From assembly GCF_900110245.1 (NCBI RefSeq), contig NZ_FOCZ01000002.1, forward strand, positions 1 through 64,000: a stretch of DNA of 64,000 nt, given 5' to 3'. Positions 16,824 to 26,990 of this stretch are shown here, in pieces; within the stretch, counting starts at the first letter, position 1, and every line of letters begins with the position of its first letter. A program made the position numbers and the translations under genes. The notes under the pieces are model-generated. The model did no database searches and had not been told where the DNA came from. It was given only the letters and a program-made list of their open reading frames with translations. The stretch is from Niastella yeongjuensis (lineage in GTDB: Bacteria; Bacteroidota; Bacteroidia; Chitinophagales; Chitinophagaceae).

Positions 16824-19800
16824 TCCTTTTCATTGGCGGATTCTTTATTTCGTTTAAGCAGTTCTTTAAATTTATCATAGGCCAGTTCAATGGTAAAGTT
16901 GATGCCGTATTGCGTAAAATAGCCCTGCAATACCGCATCGTATTCGTTTTTTTGATAGGCTTTGAGCTGTAGGCGACCGTCTTTCGAAAGCTTGTACGTG
17001 CTGGTGATATCAGGCACATATTGTGACCCGCTTTTTTGTGCAGTAGCGGTGGTGTTGCCTACCGGAATGTTTTCTTCAATCCGGATCACCAGGCGGTTTT
17101 CAAACAGGTCTTTAGACATGGAAACTCCCAGGTCGGTTTTCGAAACCGGATCGTTAGCTGTTTTGTACGTATTTAAATTCACGTCCACATCCACACCTTT
17201 GATCAATTGGTCGGCCATCTGATTCATGGCGGCCGACAAAAAACTACTGAGTCCTTCTTTGAGAGCATTGCTGGCATTGAGATTGCTGCTTTCCAGGTTT
17301 GTCTGTTCACCGGTGGCAACAAACTGTTTGGTGAGCAAAAGCGAAAACACCTGTTTATTCATTTCGGCTGCGTCGTTTCGCAGCCGGTTCAGCGCATGTT
17401 CAATGTCGGACTTTACCGTGCTTTGCAGCACCGCTTTTCCCGGTTTCAGTTGTATGTCGAAAGAAAGCTCCGGTTTGGAAAGAGAACCTTTGATAAGGAA
17501 AACAACCGCGAAGGTTACCCGTGGTGGATATGTGGTGTTATCATCTTTATAATTCAGCAGGCCTTTCGGACTGGCGTCAATGTCATACTCTGTTGTAATA
17601 TCGGTTTCGGCCGATGGGAGATCGCCATTGAAGGTAACCGTGCTTCCTTTTGTTACCAGGAACTTTCCCCGCAGCAACAGGTTGTTCATTTTGTAATAAC
17701 CCGATTGCAGGCGGTAAACACCGGTAATTCCGCTGCTCCCATCTTTGCCAATGCCTGCATTTAACTGGGCTTCTCCTTTCAACACCAATTCATCCTTGTT
17801 CGAAGGATCAACGATGACCGTAAGTGCAGCCTCTTTGTCTACTTTCAGGTTCAGGTTGTACTTAAATCCTGTAACAGGTTTTACAACGGCGGAAGTATCT
17901 GTTGGCATTTGTGTAACCTCACTGGTCAGTCGGCTCAGGGTATCGATGTCTACGAAAATGATCCCCTCTTTTTTATTCCGGCTGGCCGTCGTTTGCGAGG
18001 CCAGTATAACATGAAAATCGCTTTTACCCTGCAGGTAGGCACTTCCTTCAACGACAGGTGACAGACTGGTCCCTTTCAAACTCAGGGTTGCATCGATGAT
18101 GCCCTTCCCATACAGCAGATTCCCGGGTACGCGCGGAGCATTCAATGCCATAAAATCCCTGGCGACCAGGTTGATGTCAAACTTTTGCTCAGCACCGCCT
18201 ATTAAATCAGCAATTTTTCCGTTGATGGTAAAGAGATGACCAGCAGAATCGGTCAATGAAAACTGTGGAAACTGAAGATCGGAATTTTCAAGAAGCAGGT
18301 GTTGTTTGTTAATGCGGTAGGCTGTATTCAATGCCTTAATGACGAATAATATTGAATCCAGGTTGATTTTACCGTTCACCCGGGGTTTACTGGCGGTACC
18401 TGCAACCTGAACATCGCCGGTTACGTTGCCCGACAATTGACTAAGAAAACCTTTGGTAAATCCATGTACCATGTTCATGTCGAGCCGTTGCAATTGTGCC
18501 TGAACGGTAAATGCTTTTTCTTTCAGGCCAATTCCGCCATGAATATCGAGCTGGTTAACACCGGTCAGAGCTCCCTGCAAAAAAACACTGTCGCCAATGG
18601 TCTTTGATTGAAACATAAAGTCACCAATCCGGGTAGTATCATAAGCAATACCGGTTGCGTTGACCGTACCGGTGACAATCGGAATTTTTTGGATGGGTTG
18701 CTGTATCACAATGTCTGCATTCAACAGTCCTTTCACGCCCGTACTATCACCCGGCGAAAGAAGGTTATACAACCTGCCCATATCGAATTGTTCTATTTTG
18801 ATAGCTAACGGCGATAATTTTTGTTGGTCCTGGCTGTTCAGGAAAATGGATTGCGCCTTGTTCTGCAGTAACAGGTGGTTGATGATGAATCCTTCTTTCA
18901 GTAAGTGAATGGAATTGTCGTTAGATACCGTCCATTTATTATAATTGAGTATAAGCGTGTCAAGAATGTTTACAACAGTTGTTGAGTTTTCTTTTTTTAT
19001 CCGAACGCCGGCTGCAAAAAAATCCTTCCCTGTGCTGTCGTCGAAGGCGGCTTTTACAAGAAGGGAGTTTTGTGCAGCGATACCCGTTACAAGTGCATTC
19101 GTTAGCCTGTTTTTGCCTGTCAGGATCTCCCGGCCATACCCTGTAAAAAGCAGCGTAGAGTCAACGGTTTTTGTATCGAAACGCAAGTCATGAAACTCAA
19201 ATCGTTTAAACCGGAACCGGGGCGCAAGGACCTGCAACGATAGTAGCGAATCTTTCTGCGTGGCATCTAATTTACCAGTTACGGTTATGGGTTGTGGCAA
19301 GACAAGACCGGGAACCAACGCCTCAAGCAATGAATCTTCTGTCAGCGTTAATTGCAGAAAGGTGCGGTGAGTATTGGCCATCACAATTGGCTGATGAGCG
19401 TACGCAGTGTCTTGCGGGTAAATGGTTTTCCGGAGTGCCCTGATTGCTGTACCCAATTGAGTTATAGAGTGGTTGCTTGCTACTTTTGCGTTTAAAAAAG
19501 GCGCTTTTACCAATATGTTGGTGCTATTGGTATCAGCATTGCACAAAAAAGAAAAGGCGCTTGTTTGGAAGTTTCTGTCGTTGATAGTAATGTTATTACT
19601 GTCGGTTTCCATTTCAGCAACGATCGTATAAGGTTGTTTGTAGGCTGCATGCAAATGGAGAGAACCACTGTAAAGCAGGCTGTCACTTGTTAATTGTAAC
19701 TGTTTCAGATTAGCATGGGTAATATGGATAGTGCCATCGACAAGATAGTCAGGAGTAAGATGTCCCTGCAAACCGACCGTTATTTTCAGGTTCGGGTCCA

Positions 19801-21859
19801 GGGTTTGTAATTCCAGGCTGAACTTCGATCGGTTTAAACCTGCTTTCAGATGGATATCAGAAAAAGGGTAGTGATTAATTTCCGCCGACGAGAGCTGAAC
19901 CGCGGCAAAGGCAATCATAGTTTTTGGATCGATGCCATTGCCTTGAACCGTTAACTCACCGGTGATTTTTCCTGCTATTCTCTCAAGTCCAATCCATTTT
20001 CCCGTTTCAAAATTGTTCGGCTTCAATTGAACATCATACACCAGTTGTTGAGGGCGGGAAATATTTTTTGCTGTTCCCCTGATGGCAACTTGTCCGAATG
20101 CACTGTTGATGGTCAAATCGGCGATCATCATTTTATTGCTACCTTGCAAACTGCCGGTTAGGTAGATGGCTTCAGGAAGATTTAGCCCGGTTTTACCTAA
20201 TTGCTGTAACAGCTTTTTTGAAAGCAGCTCCCGTTTCAACTGAAGCTGACGTAAATCAGCCCGAAGAATGTGGTCCGGGCTGTTGCGTTGCAACACAAGA
20301 CGTCCATTCAATGAAAATAAATTGCGGGACATGGATATTCGCACATCATTAGTTGCGATCTGCTGCCCTGTTACCGAAAACCTTCCGGTTAACGTAAGTT
20401 GGTCAGCGGGCAAAAAAGAAAACGGCAGCTGCTTTGATAATGCAGGTACTGCCAATAAAACATCGCCGTAGTTAACAGACAGGATTTCGAGGAAGAATTG
20501 TGAAGATGGAATGGCGTAAGTGCCCCGGGCTAATGGCAACGAAATAGCACCGCGCGACCGTAAGAGGGAACGATTGATGGCAAATGCTGCATCGTTTAGC
20601 TGCAACACACTATCCCTAAATCGAAACGTAACATGCAGGTGTTTTACATTGATCTGTTTGTTGAACAAAAAGCTGCTTTCGTTCACTGAAGCAGAAAGAC
20701 CGATAGAATCATAGCTGCTCTTGCTTAGTTGCAGATTGAGGTTTTGAACGTCCAGGTGATTGCCATCAATGCCCTTTCCTAAGGGTCGTGATGAATTGTG
20801 ATAACTGAAAGAATTATTGACGAGGGCAATGGTATCTACACGGATTTTCCATTTCTTATTGCTTGCAGCTTTTGACAAAACAGGCATCCCTTTTTTAGGT
20901 TGACTGACGGCTATTTTTGCCGCAAGCAAACGGACAGCAGTGTTACTTATATGAACCTTTTTGGCGTTGGCTACCTGATTGCCAAGGTCAAGCAACGGGT
21001 GCTGTAACAATAGACTATCAACCAGGAATGCATAGTTGAGTTTACTATAGGGCTTTTGGTAGACAACAGAAACATGACGCAAACCCAATTGATTTAAAGA
21101 AAGCACTAATGCTGCATTGCTTTTATCCGGTTCGTCTTTGGAAGGTAGCCTAATCTGGCTGGATGAATCGATCAGTGCTACCTGGCAGTTGCTGATTCCA
21201 AGCGTGTTGATATTGTAATTTGCCTTTTCAGGGTACAGAAAGTTAGGCAAACACGAGAGCTCGTTGATATTGACGAAAAGAAAGAGCCGTGATCTTTTAT
21301 CTTGCAAACTGAACCGCACCTGGTGTAACAATAGCTGCTTAACAGAAAGCTGCATGGGTTTTTTGCCAGTCTTGTTACTTTTCTTTTTGGGTGTTTGGGC
21401 AAAAGAATCTAAAATGAATTGAAAATTAAGTGCAGGATCATCACGTTCGCGTCGAAGATTGACAGTGGTGTTTTTTAGCTCAATCGTTGTTACGTCAACT
21501 GTGTTCGAAAGCAATTTCAGCAGCTTTATGCGAACGTATAAATCACCGGCATAAAGCAGGGTGTCGTTTTGCCGGTCAAATATGAGCACCTGTTCGAGTC
21601 TGAGCCAGTTAGGTAATGCGTAGTCAATTTTTCCAATTGAAACAGCCGTTTTCCATTTCTTCTGAAGAAAGCCTTCCACCTTTGCCCTTAACAGATCTTT
21701 TCCGGCAGAAGTATGCAGAAAGACAAGCAGGCTGGCCAATAGAACAACAAGTAATGCAAGAAGAAGAGCTGCTCTTCTGGTCCACTTCAGAACGATGTTC
21801 CTATACGACGTCATAAAGAATCTTCTTGCGGCTGTCTTTCCGGGCATACGCACGATCAT
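16820..21859 (-). CDS. tamB: TamB: translocation and assembly module, DUF490 protein
   Basis: The 1679-residue protein has a single N-terminal membrane anchor (LLLALLVVLLASLLVFL, about residues 32-50), then an AsmA-like start (TSAGKDLLRAKVEGFLQKKW). Over 1500 residues of beta-strand repeats follow, forming the long hydrophobic groove typical of TamB. The C-terminal ~400 residues match DUF490 (SGITGVYRLQSGYYKMNN, GSLSKPELSFDIQL, YVPDITSTYKLSKDGRLQLKAY). The length is in the Bacteroidota range. A start at Met16 is possible and would place the anchor nearer the N-terminus. It overlaps the downstream tamL by 4 bp. Several long open frames on the opposite strand inside it are shadows. Confidence 0.85.
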   Translation of the reverse strand: MIVRMPGKTAARRFFMTSYRNIVLKWTRRAALLLALLVVLLASLLVFLHTSAGKDLLRAKVEGFLQKKWKTAVSIGKIDYALPNWLRLEQVLIFDRQNDTLLYAGDLYVRIKLLKLLSNTVDVTTIELKNTTVNLRRERDDPALNFQFILDSFAQTPKKKSNKTGKKPMQLSVKQLLLHQVRFSLQDKRSRLFLFVNINELSCLPNFLYPEKANYNINTLGISNCQVALIDSSSQIRLPSKDEPDKSNAALVLSLNQLGLRHVSVVYQKPYSKLNYAFLVDSLLLQHPLLDLGNQVANAKKVHISNTAVRLLAAKIAVSQPKKGMPVLSKAASNKKWKIRVDTIALVNNSFSYHNSSRPLGKGIDGNHLDVQNLNLQLSKSSYDSIGLSASVNESSFLFNKQINVKHLHVTFRFRDSVLQLNDAAFAINRSLLRSRGAISLPLARGTYAIPSSQFFLEILSVNYGDVLLAVPALSKQLPFSFLPADQLTLTGRFSVTGQQIATNDVRISMSRNLFSLNGRLVLQRNSPDHILRADLRQLQLKRELLSKKLLQQLGKTGLNLPEAIYLTGSLQGSNKMMIADLTINSAFGQVAIRGTAKNISRPQQLVYDVQLKPNNFETGKWIGLERIAGKITGELTVQGNGIDPKTMIAFAAVQLSSAEINHYPFSDIHLKAGLNRSKFSLELQTLDPNLKITVGLQGHLTPDYLVDGTIHITHANLKQLQLTSDSLLYSGSLHLHAAYKQPYTIVAEMETDSNNITINDRNFQTSAFSFLCNADTNSTNILVKAPFLNAKVASNHSITQLGTAIRALRKTIYPQDTAYAHQPIVMANTHRTFLQLTLTEDSLLEALVPGLVLPQPITVTGKLDATQKDSLLSLQVLAPRFRFKRFEFHDLRFDTKTVDSTLLFTGYGREILTGKNRLTNALVTGIAAQNSLLVKAAFDDSTGKDFFAAGVRIKKENSTTVVNILDTLILNYNKWTVSNDNSIHLLKEGFIINHLLLQNKAQSIFLNSQDQQKLSPLAIKIEQFDMGRLYNLLSPGDSTGVKGLLNADIVIQQPIQKIPIVTGTVNATGIAYDTTRIGDFMFQSKTIGDSVFLQGALTGVNQLDIHGGIGLKEKAFTVQAQLQRLDMNMVHGFTKGFLSQLSGNVTGDVQVAGTASKPRVNGKINLDSILFVIKALNTAYRINKQHLLLENSDLQFPQFSLTDSAGHLFTINGKIADLIGGAEQKFDINLVARDFMALNAPRVPGNLLYGKGIIDATLSLKGTSLSPVVEGSAYLQGKSDFHVILASQTTASRNKKEGIIFVDIDTLSRLTSEVTQMPTDTSAVVKPVTGFKYNLNLKVDKEAALTVIVDPSNKDELVLKGEAQLNAGIGKDGSSGITGVYRLQSGYYKMNNLLLRGKFLVTKGSTVTFNGDLPSAETDITTEYDIDASPKGLLNYKDDNTTYPPRVTFAVVFLIKGSLSKPELSFDIQLKPGKAVLQSTVKSDIEHALNRLRNDAAEMNKQVFSLLLTKQFVATGEQTNLESSNLNASNALKEGLSSFLSAAMNQMADQLIKGVDVDVNLNTYKTANDPVSKTDLGVSMSKDLFENRLVIRIEENIPVGNTTATAQKSGSQYVPDITSTYKLSKDGRLQLKAYQKNEYDAVLQGYFTQYGINFTIELAYDKFKELLKRNKESANEKE

Positions 21860-22021
21860 TCTTCCCTTTTAACAGCCTGTTTTACTTCCCCGTAACTGTG
21901 GATTCAATTTAGGCCATCTTCTATGCATTCAGGAGCATTTTACCGTTATATAGAGGTAAAATGCGCTTTCCGGTGTTTTAATCCCGGTGATTGATAATGA
22001 GACGCTTTAAGTTGTGTGTGG

Positions 22022-22879
22022 TTAACGATTTGAAGAACCTGCATATAACGAAACAGGTACTATGTTCCAGGTGAGCGATACCATATTTCGGTGTTTAGAT
22101 TCCGGTTTAGGCGCCGGTGTAGGTTCAGGTTTATGGTGTTTTTGTTTCCCTTTGCCTGAGGTGGGGGGTGGTAACTCTTTCCATTTGATCATCCATTTAG
22201 TATTATAGTGGATCCATTCAGGTCTTGGAATAAACGCCTCATTTGATTTGATCTGGTCGAGCAACAGGTTGGCAACAACCAGGCCCCGCAGTTTGCACAA
22301 GGTGTCATTCATTTCCTTATCAGCGGACGTAGCGGAATATGCGATCACGGTCTGAAACTTTTCATGGGGGTGGTCGTTAAGGAATAGGATGATGCGCCGT
22401 GCAATTGGTTCCATTGCTTCTTTTGCTTCGTTTATTTTTCCAGCAGGAATACTGCCACTATCTGCAGGGAAGAAGGTGGCGGTTTCGAACTGCGAATACG
22501 TTGAAATATCGTACAGATGGCGTAAAGATAAAAGATTGATCAACGAATTCTGGATGAGCACGTTGGTTTGTTCGGCAAAATTAAGGATCTCATACTTAGT
22601 ACCTTGTTTCCCAAGGTGAATGGAAACAGGAATCAGGGAGTCGATTTGTTTAACGGTTGCTGTCAGGCTGTCGATTATGTCATTACCGACCTGTGCATCC
22701 ACCTCACTTTTCTTTTCTTTTTCATTGGTCAGTTTAATGACATCGAGGATTTCCATTTTAACCAGGGTCAGTGTTTCCCGGGTAGTTTGGTCTAAAGGCT
22801 GACAACCTGGGATGGGCTTGCATGATGCTATCAACACACTAATAGGCATTAGTGTCATGAAGATTATGGTACGGATCAT
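22022..22879 (-). CDS. Lipoprotein with degenerate OmpA-like domain
   Basis: The 285-residue protein has a lipoprotein signal (LMPISVLIASC, Cys20). The central part, about residues 135-215, resembles the OmpA/Pal peptidoglycan-binding domain: FFPADSGSIPAGKINEAKEAMEPIARRI, then YSATSADKEMNDTLCKLRG. The canonical Asp/Arg peptidoglycan-contact pattern is weak, so binding is uncertain. The C-terminus is Pro/Lys-rich (KHHKPEPTPAPKPESKH). Upstream of tamB on the same strand with 162 bp between, so probably separately transcribed. Confidence 0.55.
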   Translation of the reverse strand: MIRTIIFMTLMPISVLIASCKPIPGCQPLDQTTRETLTLVKMEILDVIKLTNEKEKKSEVDAQVGNDIIDSLTATVKQIDSLIPVSIHLGKQGTKYEILNFAEQTNVLIQNSLINLLSLRHLYDISTYSQFETATFFPADSGSIPAGKINEAKEAMEPIARRIILFLNDHPHEKFQTVIAYSATSADKEMNDTLCKLRGLVVANLLLDQIKSNEAFIPRPEWIHYNTKWMIKWKELPPPTSGKGKQKHHKPEPTPAPKPESKHRNMVSLTWNIVPVSLYAGSSNR

Positions 22880-22967
22880 AGGATAAAGATATATGTTATT
22901 TATTCTGATAAGCGTATTTTTTAGTATATGTTGACAGTGATTTCTTAGGAAGGCTGCAAAACATTTT

Positions 22968-22975
22968 TATTTTTG
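22968..22975 (+). promoter_or_regulatory. Bacteroidota -7 promoter element TATTTTTG
   Basis: TATTTTTG matches the Bacteroidota primary-sigma -7 consensus TAnnTTTG exactly. It lies 31 bp before the ATG of 23007-23561. The -33 element is weak (TTTC at 22941, 23-bp spacing). Confidence 0.45.
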
Positions 22976-23006
22976 CGTATTAAATCCGTACCGAAATTTT
23001 GCTTTT

Positions 23007-23561
23007 ATGAATACATCAGAATTTGACGAAAACGTAGTTTATACTTTGAGGATAGAGTTATTAGATGGCAAATCGCTGTTATATGCCATTGACGCTGAAA
23101 ACAAGCAGTACCTGATCAACAACCTCCGATTAAATGCCGATGGATCGTATCAGGAGGATAAACTATCTTTTTTGTGGTTTGAAACTACTTATAACCGTCA
23201 GGTAGTCATCAACGTAAAATCAATAGTACGGGTACTATTTGGTGTTGACCCTGCTGTAACAGACTACCGTGACAATTTTCAGGTTGGTAGTAATCCTTTG
23301 CCACAAGCAATCGTATATCACACGGGAAATACCCCCGAAAACAATTCGCAGAAAACCCCGTTGCTTTACTTTTCATTAAATGAAGGTTGTCTTGCCTCAT
23401 TTGAGCTTGAGCTGGAAGGGAAGCAACGGTTAAGACAGTTCATTAATCTTATCGATGAAAATGGGGAAGAATCCTTTATCCCCATGGTGCAGATAATGGT
23501 AATGGAATTTGACCAGCAGTTGTTCTATGGGGAAGAGGAGGAATATGAGGAAGAAGAGTAG
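23007..23561 (+). CDS. Cytosolic protein of unknown function with Glu-rich tail
   Basis: The 184-residue protein has no signal peptide. It opens with a beta-rich block (VVYTLRIELLDGKSLLYAID) and ends in an acidic tail of Glu and Tyr (GEEEEYEEEE). It contains no motif I recognise. A -7 promoter element lies 31 bp before the start, and a strong terminator follows 160 bp after the stop. The gene is divergent from the OmpA-like lipoprotein. Confidence 0.55.
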   Translation: MNTSEFDENVVYTLRIELLDGKSLLYAIDAENKQYLINNLRLNADGSYQEDKLSFLWFETTYNRQVVINVKSIVRVLFGVDPAVTDYRDNFQVGSNPLPQAIVYHTGNTPENNSQKTPLLYFSLNEGCLASFELELEGKQRLRQFINLIDENGEESFIPMVQIMVMEFDQQLFYGEEEEYEEEE

Positions 23562-23720
23562 TGGCATATTTGTCCATGTAAAAGCATCATTTGTCCATGG
23601 GCGGCAGTAGCTGGCAGATGTAGTTTTGATGCCTGAACCTCATCAAAACTTACAAGCATGAAATACATTAAAAACAGGCGAAAGGGCTAAGCTTTAATCA
23701 TTATAAGGTTACCAGGTAGG

Positions 23721-23750
23721 CGCGCATAAGACAATCTTATGCGCGTTTTT
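23721..23750 (+). terminator. Rho-independent terminator
   Basis: A perfect 11-bp stem CGCGCATAAGA/TCTTATGCGCG with a 3-nt loop is followed by TTTTT. It ends the transcript of the gene at 23007-23561. Confidence 0.8.
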
Positions 23751-23779
23751 GTTCTGCGATTACGTCTTACCTTTAACCA

Positions 23780-24592
23780 ATGCACCAGGAATTTGAATCT
23801 CCTTTGCCACTACAGGATGCTATTGAGTGCTTTTGGTACGATCGAAGAGATTTCGGCCGGCAGCAATCAGGTTTTGAGGTGATGCCTGATGGTTACGCGG
23901 AGATTATATTTTATTTCGGAAGCAGCTGTAGCATTTCTACCAACAATGGCCTGCAGCTATTGCCATCACCATTTTTGACGGGATTATTGAACCAACCGGT
24001 TATTTTTTATTCAGAGAACATTTTGGAGATCATAGGCATCAGGTGTTATCCCTGGACGGTCTTCGATTTGCTCGGGTTGCCATCCGGTAAAGAAAGCGTA
24101 CAAACATTCGAACATCCTATTGCCCGGCTTCAACCTGTATTGGATAAATGGATCCGGGAAGGAAAAATAGAACAGGCGGTGGCTGAGATACAACAATATT
24201 TGCTAAATGCAAGGGAGCAGATAGCTACCGATAGTATGTTATTCAAAGCAGGCGTTGCCATGCGCAAAGCCAATGGCACCCTGCAGGTAAATCAGGTAGC
24301 GGCGGCGGCTCATGCAACGGTACGTACCCTGGAACGAAAATTCAAACAGGCTGCCGGTCATACGGTCAAAGACGTTTCCAGCCTGATGCGTTTTGAGCAG
24401 GTCCGAAACCAGTTATGGATCACTCCGAATGTCAACCTCGCCGGGTTGGCCCATGAATTAGGCTATACAGATCAGGCGCACCTGAGCAAAGAATTCAAAC
24501 GCTATAGCGGCACTACACCCGCAGCATTCGCACGAAAAACAAAAAGAGAGAAACAGAACGGCAACGATTTTGTCGCATTTATACAAGCCTGA
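23780..24592 (+). CDS. AraC-family transcriptional regulator
   Basis: The 270-residue protein has an N-terminal sensor domain like DUF6597 (AIECFWYDRRD, MPDGYAEIIFYFG). The C-terminal AraC DNA-binding domain spans about residues 170-262, with two helix-turn-helix units (VNQVAAAAHATVRTLERKFKQ and NLAGLAHELGYTDQAHLSKEF). It lies 40 bp upstream of the monooxygenase gene on the same strand and is probably co-transcribed with it. Local regulation of that enzyme is a reasonable inference. The ligand is unknown. Confidence 0.8.
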   Translation: MHQEFESPLPLQDAIECFWYDRRDFGRQQSGFEVMPDGYAEIIFYFGSSCSISTNNGLQLLPSPFLTGLLNQPVIFYSENILEIIGIRCYPWTVFDLLGLPSGKESVQTFEHPIARLQPVLDKWIREGKIEQAVAEIQQYLLNAREQIATDSMLFKAGVAMRKANGTLQVNQVAAAAHATVRTLERKFKQAAGHTVKDVSSLMRFEQVRNQLWITPNVNLAGLAHELGYTDQAHLSKEFKRYSGTTPAAFARKTKREKQNGNDFVAFIQA

Positions 24593-24632
24593 CGCAGGTG
24601 CTTTTTAGAATTTTGTGTATCAATCATACAAT

Positions 24633-26171
24633 ATGAAAGCTACACAAGATCATCCAATTCATGATGTGATCGTCGCCGGGGCCGGACCTGTTGGATTATT
24701 CCTGGCCTGTGAATTGGCCCTGGCCAACTGTTCCGTACTAATACTCGAAAAAGCGCAGGACCCCCATTCGCCTTTAAAGCAACTTCCATTTGGTTTACGG
24801 GGCCTGAATGCCCTTTCTGTTGAAGCAATGTACCGCCGCGGGCTGCTGCAGGAGCTGGAAATGCATAAACGCATTAAAACCCCGCATGTCACGGCTACTG
24901 CTGCGCAAGACGCAAAACCCCAGGCCGAAGGTCATTTTGCCGGCATTCAGTTCAATAAAGCCAGCATTGATACTTCACAGTGGAAATATCGCTTATCCTC
25001 TTCTACTGACACGCAATTGTTTTCTGTAATGGAAGAGCTGGAGACCGTGCTTACCCGTCGCGCTGAATCGCTGGGTGTAACCATCAAACGCGGATTGGCC
25101 ATTACCTGTTTTCAACAAACTGCAGACAGGGTAACTGTTCAGGCCGGTAACCAATCGTTTGAAGGAAAATGGCTCGTAGGCTGCGATGGAAGCCGGAGTG
25201 CTGTTCGCAAAGCGGGCGGTTTTGAATTCGCTGGTACGGAACCGGAATTTACCGGCTACTCTGCCCGGGTTGATTTGGCAGACCCCGAAAAACTTAAACC
25301 AGGCCGTAATGTAACGGAAACAGGTATGTACCTGAAATCTCAACCGGATTATATAATAATGCAGGACTTTGATGAAGGCTCATTTCATAATTCGGGAAAG
25401 CCGGTTACCTTGGAACATGCACAGGAAGTGTTACGCCGTATTTCAAATACTGATGTTACAATCACGGCGCTACATGTTGCAACTACCTGGACAGACCGCT
25501 CACGGCAGGCCACAACCTATCGTAATGGGCGGGTATTATTAGCCGGTGATGCGGCACACATTCATTCCCCATTGGGTGGTCAGGGACTTAACCTGGGGTT
25601 GGGTGATGCCATGAACCTTGGCTGGAAGCTTGCTGCCACTATTCAAAACAAAGCACCGGAAGGCTTATTGGATAGTTATTATACCGAGCGACATCCCTTG
25701 GGCATAAAAGTACTGGAATGGTCACGCGCCCAGGTTGCTATTATGAAACCAAACCCACATGCCCGCGCGCTGAATGCGATCTTCCGCGACCTGATGGATA
25801 CCCGCGATGGCGTTACCTATATTGCAGGTCGGATATGGGGTATTAACACCCATTACAGCCTTGAGGGAAATCATCCGCTCACGGGCCATAGCGTTCCCAA
25901 CTTTGAGTTCGACGATGGGGTAAAGATGGGCGAACTTATGTTCGATGGTGAGGGTGTTCTACTTGATTTTAATGGGAATGGTTTACTTAAAAGGTTGGCT
26001 GCCGAATATGGCTTAAAGTACATCTCCGGCTCGGCGAAAGAACAATTAGGCATAACCGCTGCATTGGTACGTCCGGATGGAATTATTGCCTGGGCTTCGG
26101 ACAACAATGACCCTGACCACAACGAACTCCAAAAAGCTGCTGGTCGGTGGTTTAAAAAACAAACCCACTGA
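24633..26171 (+). CDS. FAD-dependent aromatic monooxygenase (FAD_binding_3)
   Basis: The start at 24633 (MKATQDHPIHDV) puts the Rossmann motif GAGPVG at residues 17-22. An in-frame ATG at 24615 adds six residues. Class A flavoprotein signatures are all present: GAGPVG, the DG motif in GCDGSRSAVRKAGGFEF, and the GD motif in LLAGDAAHIHSPLGGQGLN. Relatives hydroxylate phenols, or inactivate antibiotics such as tetracycline and rifampicin. The substrate cannot be decided here. The 512-residue length, with a thioredoxin-like C-terminal tail region (about 400-512), fits the PheA/TfdB/Rox type. The AraC gene directly upstream probably controls it. Confidence 0.8.
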   Translation: MKATQDHPIHDVIVAGAGPVGLFLACELALANCSVLILEKAQDPHSPLKQLPFGLRGLNALSVEAMYRRGLLQELEMHKRIKTPHVTATAAQDAKPQAEGHFAGIQFNKASIDTSQWKYRLSSSTDTQLFSVMEELETVLTRRAESLGVTIKRGLAITCFQQTADRVTVQAGNQSFEGKWLVGCDGSRSAVRKAGGFEFAGTEPEFTGYSARVDLADPEKLKPGRNVTETGMYLKSQPDYIIMQDFDEGSFHNSGKPVTLEHAQEVLRRISNTDVTITALHVATTWTDRSRQATTYRNGRVLLAGDAAHIHSPLGGQGLNLGLGDAMNLGWKLAATIQNKAPEGLLDSYYTERHPLGIKVLEWSRAQVAIMKPNPHARALNAIFRDLMDTRDGVTYIAGRIWGINTHYSLEGNHPLTGHSVPNFEFDDGVKMGELMFDGEGVLLDFNGNGLLKRLAAEYGLKYISGSAKEQLGITAALVRPDGIIAWASDNNDPDHNELQKAAGRWFKKQTH

Positions 26172-26227
26172 ACCAGGTAGTTTCAATGGGTTTGCTGATC
26201 TATCGGAACCTGAAAGGTTTTGCTCCT

Positions 26228-26743
26228 TTATTCGGCAGCTACTAATTCGCAATCTTTCATCAAAACATTCATCATTAAGCCTGAACATTTTCCTTTGAAA
26301 GTTACAGACATGCCTTTGCTCAGTTTGCCTGCTGTTTCTGCATCATCAAAATAGCATTGCACTCTTCTGATTATGTTTTCTCCTTCAAGAATAACGTAAA
26401 TTTTATTCACGATATCTTTTTTAATGTCTGCCACTGTACCAGTAACATAAAAAGTTTTGCCTTTGAAAGCGTTATCGGCGCTAACCTCATTGGCCTCGTA
26501 CTCTGCTACCAATTGTTTAGCTGAAATGGTGTTCTTTTTAATTTCTTCCTGTTTTGCTTTTTCAAGGCTGTCTTTTTGAGCTGGTGTCAGGGCCGTGTTT
26601 GCCTCGGAGTTTATAGAGTCAGTTGACCCTTTTTTGTCTAATTGGCTGCCGATTAATCCAATTAAAACAAGGATGCCAAAGCCAATTAATACTTTCTTAC
26701 CAGTACTCATTTTTTTCTTAGGGCTCTCAGATGTACTTTCCAT
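26228..26743 (-). CDS. Membrane-anchored OB-fold protein (tRNA_anti-like)
   Basis: The 171-residue protein has one N-terminal membrane segment (VLIGFGILVLIGLIGSQL, about residues 18-35). A Lys/Glu-rich helix follows, then a small OB-fold from about residue 75: LVAEYEANEVSADNAFKGKT, VTGTVADIKKDI, GMSVTFKGKCSGLM, LMKDCELV. This is the tRNA_anti-like (PF12869) pattern found in exported bacterial proteins. The name reflects fold similarity and not tRNA binding. It converges with the monooxygenase gene. Confidence 0.7.
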   Translation of the reverse strand: MESTSESPKKKMSTGKKVLIGFGILVLIGLIGSQLDKKGSTDSINSEANTALTPAQKDSLEKAKQEEIKKNTISAKQLVAEYEANEVSADNAFKGKTFYVTGTVADIKKDIVNKIYVILEGENIIRRVQCYFDDAETAGKLSKGMSVTFKGKCSGLMMNVLMKDCELVAAE

Positions 26744-26961
26744 AAGGGGGTTTTTAGTTAATTAATTGTAAGAACGTTGTAATTCAGAAATTATGCAAAT
26801 GAAATAAGATGTTTTTTTATAAATTATCATGGTTCACCATGTTAGATACGGTTAGGGAAAAGCGAAAATGGCATATTAATAGCCAGTTGCCTCCTCAAGA
26901 CAGGTTGGTTATCGTAGTTTTCCTATGATAGAGGTGTTCTGGCAATCATAACTGCAGGACT

Positions 26962-26990
26962 GGAATATTCAGTTTCGCACTGAATATTCC
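26962..26990. repeat. 12-bp perfect inverted repeat in a 477-bp intergenic region
   Basis: GGAATATTCAGT (26962-26973) and ACTGAATATTCC (26979-26990) flank a 5-nt loop TTCGC and are followed by GGTTTTG. It lies in the divergent gap 26744-27220, upstream of the phytochrome gene. It may be a weak terminator, a transcript hairpin or an operator. Apart from it the gap holds no gene that I can support. Confidence 0.5.

Noticed and set aside
17207-17764. A 185-residue plus-strand open frame inside tamB
   Set aside because: It lies wholly antisense to a well-supported TamB coding region and has no domain of its own.
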